Below are positions 1 to 5,916 of a DNA stretch of 7,596 bases, piece after piece. The notes beneath the pieces were generated by a model. It worked only from the letters and a program-made list of their open reading frames with translations. It did no database searches and was not told where the DNA came from. The stretch comes from Oscillospiraceae bacterium (lineage in GTDB: Bacteria > Bacillota > Clostridia > Christensenellales > Aristaeellaceae). Location: assembly GCA_031266295.1 (NCBI GenBank), contig JAISBH010000003.1, positions 1 through 7,596 of the forward strand, read 5' to 3'. Positions within the stretch are counted from its first letter, which is position 1, and each line of letters starts with the position of its first letter. A program made the translations under genes and the position numbers.

Positions 1-1401
1 CACCACAACACGCTGTTCAACTGGGGAAGTACGCGTTGGTTTGAAGCGTTGATTCCGCTTTACTGGCTATACAACCGCCGACCGGAAGAGTGGATACTCG
101 AAACGGCGCTGCACATGCGATCGCAAGGCGTTGACTACCGCCAGGTATTCGATCCGTACATTGACGGTGAATTCAAGCGTCAATGGACTTTCACCACACA
201 CGTAGTAAACCTTGGCATGATGTTCAAACAGGAGGCTCTTGTATCCCGGTTGTTAGGCGGGGATCCTGACGCGTTTGCTGAAAAGGCATATGAGACTCTA
301 AGGAAGTATCACAGCATGGCGAACGGTCACTTCACCGGCGACGAATGCGTCGCGGGGGATTCACCTACCCAGGGCGCCGAGCTGTGTTCAGTTGTGGAAG
401 CGATGTTCTCATTTGAAACCCTGCTGTCCATAAGCGGCAATCCGAGGTGGGGCGACTTGCTGGAAACCCTGGCGTTCAACGCATTGCCGGCGACGATCAG
501 CCCCGACATGTGGTCGCATCAATATGACCAAATGACCAATCAGGTTCGTTGTGAACGCTTGCCGGATGAGAATGTTGTGTTTGGCACCAACGGCCCTGAA
601 TCGCATTTGTTCGGTCTGGAGCCAAACTTCGGCTGTTGCACGGCGAACTTTAATCAAGGATGGCCGAAACTTGCATTGCATTCGTTTATGCAGGCGCCGG
701 ACGGTGTAGCCTCTTGCGTGATTGTGCCAAGCACAGTGGAGTTCCAGCATCGCGGCGCTAACGTATCGGTGGTTCTTGATACAGAATATCCATTCCGTAA
801 CGCTGCCAGATATACGGTCACCGTAGATAAACCCGTACGAATGGCACTGCATCTGCGTATACCCTCGGCGGCAAAAAGCGCGGTTGTCAACGGAACCCCC
901 GCAAAGCCCGGCATGTTCTACGTAATTGAGCAGGAATGGATTGGGACGCAGGAGATAAATATCTCATTTGAATATGAGTGCCGCTTGGATGAGCGTCCCC
1001 GTGGAATGCGCGCGCTGTGGCGCGGTCCGTTGCTTTACTCTGTGGCAATAGGCGAAGACTGGAAGAAGCGAGAATATGAGGAAAACGGCGTACTGCGTCA
1101 ATTCCCGTATTGTGATTGGGCGATCTTGCCGACGACGGATTGGGCGTACGCGTTCACTGATGACGCGGCTATGACAAGCGAACTGAAGGAAAGCCCTGTA
1201 GGAGCGGTTCCGTTCTCGCCAGACGGCGCGCCGTGCGAGTTACACGCGCTGCTATTTCCTGTTGACTGGCGCGAGGAAAACGGCATATGCCTCGTTCGGC
1301 CGGAAAGCACGACCCCTATCGCCGAAGCTCGCCGCGTTCGCATGATCCCTTATGGATGCACTAACCTCCGCATGACTGAAATGCCGGTTGCCCAAGTATA
1401 A
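1..1401 (+). CDS. GH127/DUF1680 glycoside hydrolase, 5'-truncated
   Basis: This is the C-terminal 466 codons of a DUF1680/GH127-family protein. The reading frame is open to base 1, so the TTG at 49 is not a real start and the N-terminal part of the (alpha/alpha)6 barrel lies outside the window. GH127 members release beta-L-arabinofuranose from plant glycans and use a zinc-bound cysteine nucleophile. Counting from base 1, the matching residues are visible: a GDEC motif with Glu115 (candidate acid/base), an E-x-C pair at Glu127 and Cys129, and a GCCTAN motif with Cys212-Cys213. By homology, Glu127, Cys129 and the two adjacent cysteines would bind zinc, one of the pair being the nucleophile. The rest is the beta-rich C-terminal part, ending in a PYGCTNLRMTEMP block typical of the family. 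No signal peptide can be judged. The exact substrate is unknown, since DUF1680 includes several specificities. Family assignment is secure; enzyme activity is inferred. Confidence 0.9.
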   Translation, partial: HHNTLFNWGSTRWFEALIPLYWLYNRRPEEWILETALHMRSQGVDYRQVFDPYIDGEFKRQWTFTTHVVNLGMMFKQEALVSRLLGGDPDAFAEKAYETLRKYHSMANGHFTGDECVAGDSPTQGAELCSVVEAMFSFETLLSISGNPRWGDLLETLAFNALPATISPDMWSHQYDQMTNQVRCERLPDENVVFGTNGPESHLFGLEPNFGCCTANFNQGWPKLALHSFMQAPDGVASCVIVPSTVEFQHRGANVSVVLDTEYPFRNAARYTVTVDKPVRMALHLRIPSAAKSAVVNGTPAKPGMFYVIEQEWIGTQEINISFEYECRLDERPRGMRALWRGPLLYSVAIGEDWKKREYEENGVLRQFPYCDWAILPTTDWAYAFTDDAAMTSELKESPVGAVPFSPDGAPCELHALLFPVDWREENGICLVRPESTTPIAEARRVRMIPYGCTNLRMTEMPVAQV

Positions 1402-1417
1402 CGGAACAAGGCGGCGG

Positions 1418-1454
1418 GGCTGTCGCGCAGTCAAACTGAAACTGCGCGGCAGCC
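1418..1454 (+). terminator. Hairpin after the GH127 gene, possible terminator
   Basis: A 14-bp stem with one G-U wobble joins 1418-1431 (ggctgtcgcgcagt) to 1441-1454 (actgcgcggcagcc) around a 9-base loop, starting 16 bases after the stop codon. The stem is strong and GC-rich. The sequence after it (gcattacatta) is AT-rich but has no clean T run, so it may be an imperfect intrinsic terminator or an mRNA 3'-end stabiliser. Confidence 0.55.
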
Positions 1455-1476
1455 GCATTACATTAATTGAAATTAA

Positions 1477-1695
1477 TTGACAAAGCACGAGGCAGAAGAT
1501 GCGTCCGCATACAACTATAGCATGTTGAAAGGGGACATGATCTTTTCCGTTGAATCTGATATATATTTGGAGAGAGAGTTTGGCATTAGTATTGAACATA
1601 TAGTATTATTTATATATGACGACGCACGAATTTCGACTGTATATGCCAATGAGCTGGCGATAGATAACAAAAAATATTCCGCGAAGCTGGAATGA
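1477..1695 (+). CDS. Doubtful small ORF, 72 codons, AT-rich
   Basis: This is an open frame from TTG 1477 with internal ATGs at 1522 and 1537. I do not recognise a family. The predicted peptide is acidic and mixed in character (for example DIYLEREFGISIEHIVLFIYD), with no signal peptide or membrane segment. Start signals are poor: there is no Shine-Dalgarno before 1477 or 1522, and the AAAGGGG before ATG 1537 lies only 2 bases away. It uses ATA, TTA and AGA codons and is clearly richer in A+T than the genes on both sides. It could be a small acquired gene, a decayed remnant, or chance. It lies between the GH127 hairpin and the SH3-like ORF. Confidence 0.3.
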   Translation: MTKHEAEDASAYNYSMLKGDMIFSVESDIYLEREFGISIEHIVLFIYDDARISTVYANELAIDNKKYSAKLE

Positions 1696-1766
1696 AATTC
1701 CCAGCATGATACGTTAATTAGGTGTGACTCTGTGAGGGATCACAACAAAATTGATGTGGAGGTGAC

Positions 1767-1958
1767 ATGCGGAAGTTGGTTAGGCCATCGTCTCGCGCGG
1801 TGAGCGCGGGCAATGTTTCTAGGTATGAACATGTCACTGTGCTGGGCGAAACCCGCGACCATTGGTACTACATCCGCATGGATCGCAATGTAACAGGCTA
1901 TGTGCAGTCAAGCGGCGTCACGCTGGGTTCTGCGCAGAGAAAGGGGGACTCCAAATAA
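1767..1958 (+). CDS. Small SH3-like domain protein upstream of recX
   Basis: This 63-residue ORF starts at ATG 1767. GGAGGTGA at 1758-1765 is a strong ribosome binding site but sits close to the start (4 bases after GGAGG). An in-frame TGA at 1752-1754 rules out a longer frame. Residues about 5-54 read as one bacterial SH3 (SH3b) domain: a VTVLGE strand, a WYYIR strand and a GYV..SGVTL ending are typical. Such domains usually sit in secreted cell-wall proteins as repeats, but here there is no signal peptide, membrane segment or catalytic partner. It is either a genuine stand-alone mini-protein or the remnant of a larger SH3 protein. Its stop codon overlaps the candidate AUA start of recX, so the two are probably co-transcribed and may be translationally coupled. 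Confidence 0.6.
   Translation: MRKLVRPSSRAVSAGNVSRYEHVTVLGETRDHWYYIRMDRNVTGYVQSSGVTLGSAQRKGDSK
1940..1947 (+). promoter_or_regulatory. Ribosome binding site pointing at an AUA codon before recX
   Basis: AAAGGGGG lies inside the end of the SH3-like ORF, exactly 7 bases before ATA 1955-1957, which is in the recX frame. No ATG, GTG or TTG in that frame is at a suitable distance: the next is ATG 1991, 43 bases downstream. The site therefore suggests initiation at ATA or at a former ATG there. Confidence 0.45.
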
Positions 1959-1990
1959 ACGTCTCTACCTCCGCCGACCGCGCGAAGGCC

Positions 1991-2506
1991 ATGCGCACAG
2001 CGCTGCTCTACCTGCGCGAACGCGCGCGCACCGAGAGCGAGATACGCGATAAACTGGAGAAGAAGGGGTTCGACGCAGAGGTCGTTGCTTACATATTAAC
2101 GCGTCTGCGCGCAACCGGATTACTAGACGACGCGCGTTTCGCGAGAGATTGGGCGCAGGCGCGCGCGCGTAAGGCGATAGGCTCGCGCCGAATTCGACAG
2201 GAATTGCGCATGAAGGGCGTGTCAGACTCCGACACCGACGCGGCGATAATCGCCATGCGCGACCAAGACGCAATCCAGGATGCGGAATTCGGCGATTCAA
2301 GCGAATATGATCCCGCTCTGGCAAGCGCAGTCGCGTTCGCGCGGCGCGGATTGCGCCGATTGAGCGGTCAGCCCGACGCCGACGTCCGGCGCAAACTGAC
2401 TCAATCGCTGGTGCGGCGCGGATACAGCTTCACAGACGCGAGGAGCGCGGTTTCCAGCGCCATGTTAAACGAGGAAGACGCAGATGATTCCGACTATACC
2501 GAATAA
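1991..2506 (+). CDS. recX: Regulatory protein RecX
   Basis: RecX binds RecA filaments in the cytoplasm and modulates recombination and the SOS response. The protein is almost all helical and shows the tandem three-helix repeats of the family. The first repeat has the typical R-x-R-[TS]-E-x-E-[IL]-R-x-K-L pattern. The second has GLLDDARFARDW, then a basic stretch and the IGSRRIRQELRMKGV block that is the best RecX signature. A third repeat follows near the C-terminus (RRKLTQSLVRRGYSF). The frame is open up to TTG 1862. I annotate from ATG 1991 (171 aa), the only canonical start that fits the family, but it has only a close GAAGG and begins inside the first helix. ATA 1955, 7 bases after AAAGGGGG and overlapping the upstream TAA, would give 183 aa and a complete first helix. 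No recA is in the window. Confidence 0.93.
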   Translation: MRTALLYLRERARTESEIRDKLEKKGFDAEVVAYILTRLRATGLLDDARFARDWAQARARKAIGSRRIRQELRMKGVSDSDTDAAIIAMRDQDAIQDAEFGDSSEYDPALASAVAFARRGLRRLSGQPDADVRRKLTQSLVRRGYSFTDARSAVSSAMLNEEDADDSDYTE

Positions 2507-2578
2507 TCCTGGCCGATGCAATGCACCCGCGCCCAGAAACGTTTATTATATAGACGAATTTGGGGAGGTTAAGTCCCT

Positions 2579-3352
2579 ATGAGGATGGGTTATAACAGAT
2601 TGCCGCGATTGATCGCGCTGCTGCTGATCGCCGCTATCGCGCTGATGGGCTTCAGCGCGTGCACACTGAAACTGCCGTGGGCGAACGGCACCGCCACCGA
2701 GGGTGACGGCGACGGAACCGACCAGACGGAATCGACATTGCCCCCGGTCAACAAGCAGCCCACGCCAACGCCCAAGATTACGCCGGAACCGACCATCACG
2801 CCTCGTCCGATCGACATGGCGGTGGAAACGGCGGCGCCCGGTTCGACGCCGCTACTTATTGAGCCGATAGACAAGCCCAAGCGCACGTTCGTGTACGTCG
2901 AGTACGCGTCGACCTCGCTGGGATTAGCGTTCAACGTCCCTGGGGATTGGATCGAAACCGCGCTGGACGATGAGACCGTGATGTTTTCAGAACCGCCAGC
3001 TACCGCGATGGACGGTTTCCCGGCGGAGCTGATCGTCAAGTGCGTGCAAAACTCGTCCAACCAGGCGTCCGACGACGCAATCTCCGCGCTGAACGGTCTC
3101 GTCGAATCGCTCAAAATCCGATATCCTAACGTGGAGATGAGCCTGCGCGCAGACAACAACAAGATACTCGGCGAGCCGGGCTACTACTATAACTTCCGCG
3201 TCGCGCAGGAGAACGCGAAGGCGATACGCGGACGGGTGGTCGTAGCCGCCGCGAACAGGCTGCTGATCTCCGTGCAGCTGCTGGCGCCGGCGGGGTATTA
3301 CACAGATTATCTAGATATCGTGCGGGAAGTCCGTACGTCCATAAAGCAGTGA
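2579..3352 (+). CDS. Secreted lipoprotein with Pro/Thr-rich spacer and PsbP-like domain
   Basis: This is a 257-residue protein from ATG 2579, preceded by GGGGAGG at 2562-2568. ATG 2585 is a poorer alternative. Residues 1-27 are a lipoprotein signal peptide: a basic N-terminus, a hydrophobic stretch of about residues 11-25, and a lipobox FSA-C with Cys28 as the lipidated residue. The mature protein should therefore be anchored to the outer face of the membrane. Residues about 54-77 are a flexible Pro/Thr spacer (TPTP and TPEP units). From about 103 to the end is a compact domain with FNVPGDW, then acidic and FSEPP segments, resembling the PsbP/Mog1-like fold of many Firmicutes lipoproteins. 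That fold assignment is tentative and no enzyme activity is suggested. It is 72 bases after recX, with an AT-rich TTATTATATAG stretch at about 2543-2553 that may carry its own -10 element. Confidence 0.9.
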   Translation: MRMGYNRLPRLIALLLIAAIALMGFSACTLKLPWANGTATEGDGDGTDQTESTLPPVNKQPTPTPKITPEPTITPRPIDMAVETAAPGSTPLLIEPIDKPKRTFVYVEYASTSLGLAFNVPGDWIETALDDETVMFSEPPATAMDGFPAELIVKCVQNSSNQASDDAISALNGLVESLKIRYPNVEMSLRADNNKILGEPGYYYNFRVAQENAKAIRGRVVVAAANRLLISVQLLAPAGYYTDYLDIVREVRTSIKQ

Positions 3353-3354
3353 TC

Positions 3355-3383
3355 AACGCGTAAGGACGCGGATCTTATGCGTT
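3355..3383 (+). terminator. Hairpin just after the lipoprotein gene
   Basis: A 10-bp stem with one G-U wobble joins 3355-3364 (aacgcgtaag) to 3374-3383 (cttatgcgtt) around a 9-base loop, 2 bases after the lipoprotein stop codon. No T run follows, so it could be a weak terminator or mRNA-stabilising hairpin. Confidence 0.4.
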
Positions 3384-3526
3384 AAGCGGCGGCGTAAGTA
3401 TAGAGTACTCCGAACCGTTAAGGGTTTCCTGCATTCGCGCATCTGTTCGCCGCTCGCGCCGGTTCGTTCCGTCGGCGGATCGTAAGGGAGTCTTCTCCGC
3501 GCACCTTAGCGAGCGACGGAAATCTA

Positions 3527-3550
3527 CCGCGAATCCGTGGAAATTCTTAG
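3527..3550 (+). repeat. 24-base repeat, copy 1 (partner at 4687-4710)
   Basis: The bases read CCGCGAATCC, then GTGGA, then AATTCTTAG. The copy at 4687-4710 differs at only three positions in the middle. The copies lie on either side of the spoIID-like gene in the same orientation, and each is followed by a TTAGGG(C/T)CTGTTCGAAAAA motif, directly here and 40 bases later at the other copy. Confidence 0.55.
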
Positions 3551-3604
3551 GGCCTGTTCGAAAAAGATCGCAGTGGGGATTAGGGTAGATTTTTCGAACA
3601 GGCC
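3551..3604. repeat. 54-base inverted-repeat element, possible MITE or IS remnant
   Basis: Perfect 15-bp arms GGCCTGTTCGAAAAA (3551-3565) and TTTTTCGAACAGGCC (3590-3604) surround a 24-base centre. The arms resemble transposon terminal repeats, and a near-identical end occurs at 4751-4769. It lies 30 bases beyond the stop codon of the spoIID-like gene. As a terminator it would be unusual, because the T and A runs are at the loop side of the stem and no T run follows on either strand. Confidence 0.6.
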
Positions 3605-3633
3605 ATAGCGATTCGGAGTATATTTTGATTCCT

Positions 3634-4584
3634 TTACGCTTTATTCTTTAATTCAGCGGGCTCCGATTTTACCGGTATGGAGGCGCGATCGACGAGATAC
3701 TTGGTGTCGACCAGCCCCTTAAACCCGTTATACTGCGCGGTGAGGAATGAACCTGTGCCGGTCTCGTCGCCGATAACCGTGACCAGGGCTGATTCCGGTA
3801 TGTCGGTGATCCTGTCCGCGTCTTCCTTGGCGGTTGATCGCCACATGCTGACGCCCTTGCCCATGATGGTCTTAACGACGCCAGTCCAGGGTGGTTTGGG
3901 CAGCGTGGAGGATCCATCTGACGCCGATGGTTGAGTAGTATTTGGTTTTCCGGCAGCAGAGGCTGTGGCAGCCTGTTTAGCTGCAGCTTGTTTGATTGCG
4001 ATCTGTTGCGCGTCTCCGTCCGGTATTTGCGAAATGATTGTGTTAGGATAATAAAACTCAAGGATGGCGCGATATCCTATCCCTTGTTTTGCGGCATATT
4101 TTGCGCCCTCCTGACTCATTCCAACGCCGTGACCGTTTAATGGTTTCCCTACAGCCGCGTCCCATGGATCAGGCTGCGCTATCGCCCATGCGCGTTCTCC
4201 ACCCCAAACCTCCTTTGACGAGCGCGTATGTCCGCCGTTGGACGCGGTGTACCAGGCGTTTACGACATGGCCGCCGTACAGCAGCACCTCTCCAGCCGTC
4301 TCGTTAACGGCCTGGATACTGCGTTTTATAGCGGAGTCGGCGCGATATTTGAATGCTTGATATTGGGCTGTGTCGTCCGGGGTTGCACCGCCCTTTATGA
4401 TTGCCGAAATATATGACCGCGACGCGACCGCCTGCGCCTTCTGCGCTTCCAGCGGCGCGGAAGCGCCTATCTCGCTTGGTACGACGTACTTCAGGTATTC
4501 TTCAAGAGGAAGCGTGATCGCACCTGCTCCCCAGCGTTCGGTGTTTTCTGCTCTTTTCCCTGATAACCTAATGGTAACATCCAT
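3634..4584 (-). CDS. SpoIID/LytB-domain protein with C-terminal SH3-like domain
   Basis: This is a 316-residue protein starting at ATG 4584. AAAGGAGG lies 8 bases upstream (4593-4600 on the plus strand), and an in-frame stop at 4615-4617 excludes an N-terminal extension. SpoIID-family enzymes are lytic transglycosylases that trim peptidoglycan during engulfment. Residues about 23-185 carry the family pattern: LPLEEYLKYVVPSE with Glu38 at the catalytic position, AQKAQAVASRSY, a WYTASNGGHT block, and GHGVGMSQEGAKYAAKQG at 151-168, ending near FYYPNT. An Ala/Gln- and Ser/Pro-rich linker follows (about 188-234), then an SH3-like domain (about 235-300). It has no signal peptide, no membrane segment and no cysteine, unlike classical membrane-anchored SpoIID, so export or sporulation role is uncertain and I give no gene symbol. 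It is transcribed convergently with the lipoprotein gene. Confidence 0.9.
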   Translation of the reverse strand: MDVTIRLSGKRAENTERWGAGAITLPLEEYLKYVVPSEIGASAPLEAQKAQAVASRSYISAIIKGGATPDDTAQYQAFKYRADSAIKRSIQAVNETAGEVLLYGGHVVNAWYTASNGGHTRSSKEVWGGERAWAIAQPDPWDAAVGKPLNGHGVGMSQEGAKYAAKQGIGYRAILEFYYPNTIISQIPDGDAQQIAIKQAAAKQAATASAAGKPNTTQPSASDGSSTLPKPPWTGVVKTIMGKGVSMWRSTAKEDADRITDIPESALVTVIGDETGTGSFLTAQYNGFKGLVDTKYLVDRASIPVKSEPAELKNKA

Positions 4585-4686
4585 CGGACTGGCCTCCTTT
4601 ACGGCGCGGAGATTTCATGTCTTGATGTGTTCGTAGGTGCTATACTTCGTGCTGCTCGGAGCTTCCCGCCTTCGCTAGGCTTTCCG

Positions 4687-4710
4687 CCGCGAATCCACGG
4701 GAATTCTTAG
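4687..4710 (+). repeat. 24-base repeat, copy 2 (partner at 3527-3550)
   Basis: The bases read CCGCGAATCC, then ACGGG, then AATTCTTAG. It is identical to copy 1 at 21 of 24 positions and lies upstream of the spoIID-like gene, so the gene is bracketed by direct copies about 1.16 kb apart. Confidence 0.55.
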
Positions 4711-4750
4711 TGATATGGGGTATATATTCTTAGCCGGAGTAACACAGAAC

Positions 4751-4769
4751 TTAGGGTCTGTTCGAAAAA
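4751..4769 (+). repeat. Single transposon-end-like motif related to 3547-3565
   Basis: TTAGGGTCTGTTCGAAAAA matches TTAGGGCCTGTTCGAAAAA at 3547-3565 at 18 of 19 bases. No inverted partner is found nearby, so it may be a solitary end left after loss of the other half. Confidence 0.5.
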
Positions 4770-4859
4770 TCCCGTGTAGGTCTTAGCGCTGTAACACGCG
4801 AAATCGTCCTTGCAAATTGGTGAGATTTATGCAACAATAATCGTGGAATTTTTATATGC

Positions 4860-4864
4860 GGAGG
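4860..4864 (+). promoter_or_regulatory. Ribosome binding site that fixes the start at 4874
   Basis: GGAGG lies 9 bases before ATG 4874. It falls inside the longer frame that begins at ATG 4856, which has no site of its own, so the downstream ATG is preferred. Confidence 0.75.
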
Positions 4865-4873
4865 CAAGCTCGA

Positions 4874-5911
4874 ATGACCACAAACAACAAATTGCTGAAC
4901 ATTCGCGGCATAGGCGATGGTATGCAAGGAAAAAACTATATCTTCGACGACATCATGGCTTTCCTTATGGAAAGGTTGGGCAGGCCTGAGTTGGACTATT
5001 GGCTGTTTACGGGCGTCACAGGCGACGGCGTCGCCATGGTCTACAACCGAAAGCCGACGACCCATTGCGAATACTGCGTTTCGGGTTTTCTTGCCGGGTC
5101 GCGGTATGTTCGGTCTGTGTTCGAAGCTGTCGGATATGGCTGCGATTATATCACAGCGGCGCAGGTGAACATGGACAAGGCAGCTTGGTTGAAGAAGCTG
5201 ATGGAATCCATCGACAAGGGTATTCCGGTCGTCGTAAAAACCGCCTTATCTGATATGCCCGCGTTTCCCAATGATGTGGGTACATACTTTCTCTGTGTAG
5301 GCTATGAAGACGGCGGAAACGCTCTGCTGTTTGTCAGTAATTCCGAAGGATCGCTGTACAAATACCACGCTGCGGGCAAAATCCGGCAGGACTGGATTTT
5401 TGTCGGCGAGAAGGTAAAAGAGTTTACGGCTGACGAGATCGTCCGCGCTGCCGCCGTAAACATGACACATTGGCTGTCTTTCCCGGAAAAAGACGGCGTA
5501 TTCTTTGGTGCGCAGGCGTTTCGCGCCTGGGCGGACGATATTGGAAGCGGGCGCTACGACAACGAAAGCGACATGTGGGGCAATTACGGCGTCTTTTTCT
5601 GCAATTTGGCGACTAATTCATGGGCGAATAATATAAGTGACGCGCCACACGCATCATTATTGTATAAATTGGCGAAGTTAAACCCGGAATACTCAGACGT
5701 GAGAGATAAGGTAGCAGAGCAATATTTCAGAATCGGAAACGGCGACGGTAAGGGCGGAATCTGGAATGAACTTGAAGGTCTCGGCGGCGGATTCAATGCG
5801 AATCACGAAACGCTGCACGATAACAGGGCGCAGATAGCGGCAAAATTGCGGGAAGCCGCTGAATGTACGGATGAAATTGTGCGGGTGTTGACTGAAAAAA
5901 TGGAGGGTTAG
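4874..5911 (+). CDS. Uncharacterised protein, possibly papain-like (C39/BtrH-like)
   Basis: This is a 345-residue soluble protein with no signal peptide or membrane segment. I cannot name the family with certainty. The N-terminal half has features seen in papain-like C39/BtrH-type folds: a short helical lead (about 20-36), a DYWLFTGVTGDG turn (41-52), a cysteine-rich HCEYC segment with Cys65 and Cys68, a SIDKGIPVVVKTAL strand (112-125) and a GTYFLCVGYED strand (136-146). The last resembles the histidine strand of C39 domains, but Tyr138 stands where His is usual, so it may be a non-catalytic binding domain. The C-terminal half (about 190-345) is helical, with an AFRAWADDIGSGRYD segment and a Gly-rich loop near 290-305. 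The stop overlaps the alternative GTG of the next gene by one base, so the pair is surely co-transcribed. Function is unknown. Confidence 0.88.
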   Translation: MTTNNKLLNIRGIGDGMQGKNYIFDDIMAFLMERLGRPELDYWLFTGVTGDGVAMVYNRKPTTHCEYCVSGFLAGSRYVRSVFEAVGYGCDYITAAQVNMDKAAWLKKLMESIDKGIPVVVKTALSDMPAFPNDVGTYFLCVGYEDGGNALLFVSNSEGSLYKYHAAGKIRQDWIFVGEKVKEFTADEIVRAAAVNMTHWLSFPEKDGVFFGAQAFRAWADDIGSGRYDNESDMWGNYGVFFCNLATNSWANNISDAPHASLLYKLAKLNPEYSDVRDKVAEQYFRIGNGDGKGGIWNELEGLGGGFNANHETLHDNRAQIAAKLREAAECTDEIVRVLTEKMEG

Positions 5912-5916
5912 TGGAT

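Larger units (their letters stand above)
3384..3633. other. Non-coding gap between convergent lipoprotein and spoIID-like genes
   Basis: No ORF here has coding character or a ribosome binding site. The stretch contains the repeat 3527-3550 and the inverted repeat 3551-3604, listed separately. Bases 3384-3526 show nothing recognised beyond a 7-bp cgaaccg/cggttcg complementarity. Confidence 0.6.
4585..4873. other. Non-coding region between divergent genes, with repeat copies
   Basis: This gap must hold the promoters of the spoIID-like gene (-) and the 4874 cassette (+). No strong sigma-A promoter is evident. For the + direction, TTGCAA (4810-4815) followed by an ACAATAAT stretch around 4834-4841 is only a weak candidate. 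It contains the second copies of two motifs from the 3527-3565 region, and the pentamer CTTAG recurs at 4706, 4729, 4750 and 4782. Confidence 0.5.

Noticed and set aside
409..852. 147-codon minus-strand frame inside the GH127 gene
   Set aside because: The plus-strand frame carries the full set of family motifs, so this is a shadow.
1862..1990. TTG 1862 as the recX start
   Set aside because: It overlaps the SH3-like ORF by about 97 bases, has no ribosome binding site, and the extra residues do not look like RecX.
2590..3162. 190-codon minus-strand frame rich in Ser, Gly and Val
   Set aside because: It is the antisense of the lipoprotein gene, its composition mirrors the Pro/Thr spacer and other biased codons, and it has no family features.
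3551..3604. Classical bidirectional intrinsic terminator
   Set aside because: The A and T runs are at the loop end of the stem and no T run follows the stem on either strand.
4856..4873. ATG 4856 as start of the papain-like gene
   Set aside because: The ribosome binding site GGAGG lies downstream of it and correctly spaced for ATG 4874.
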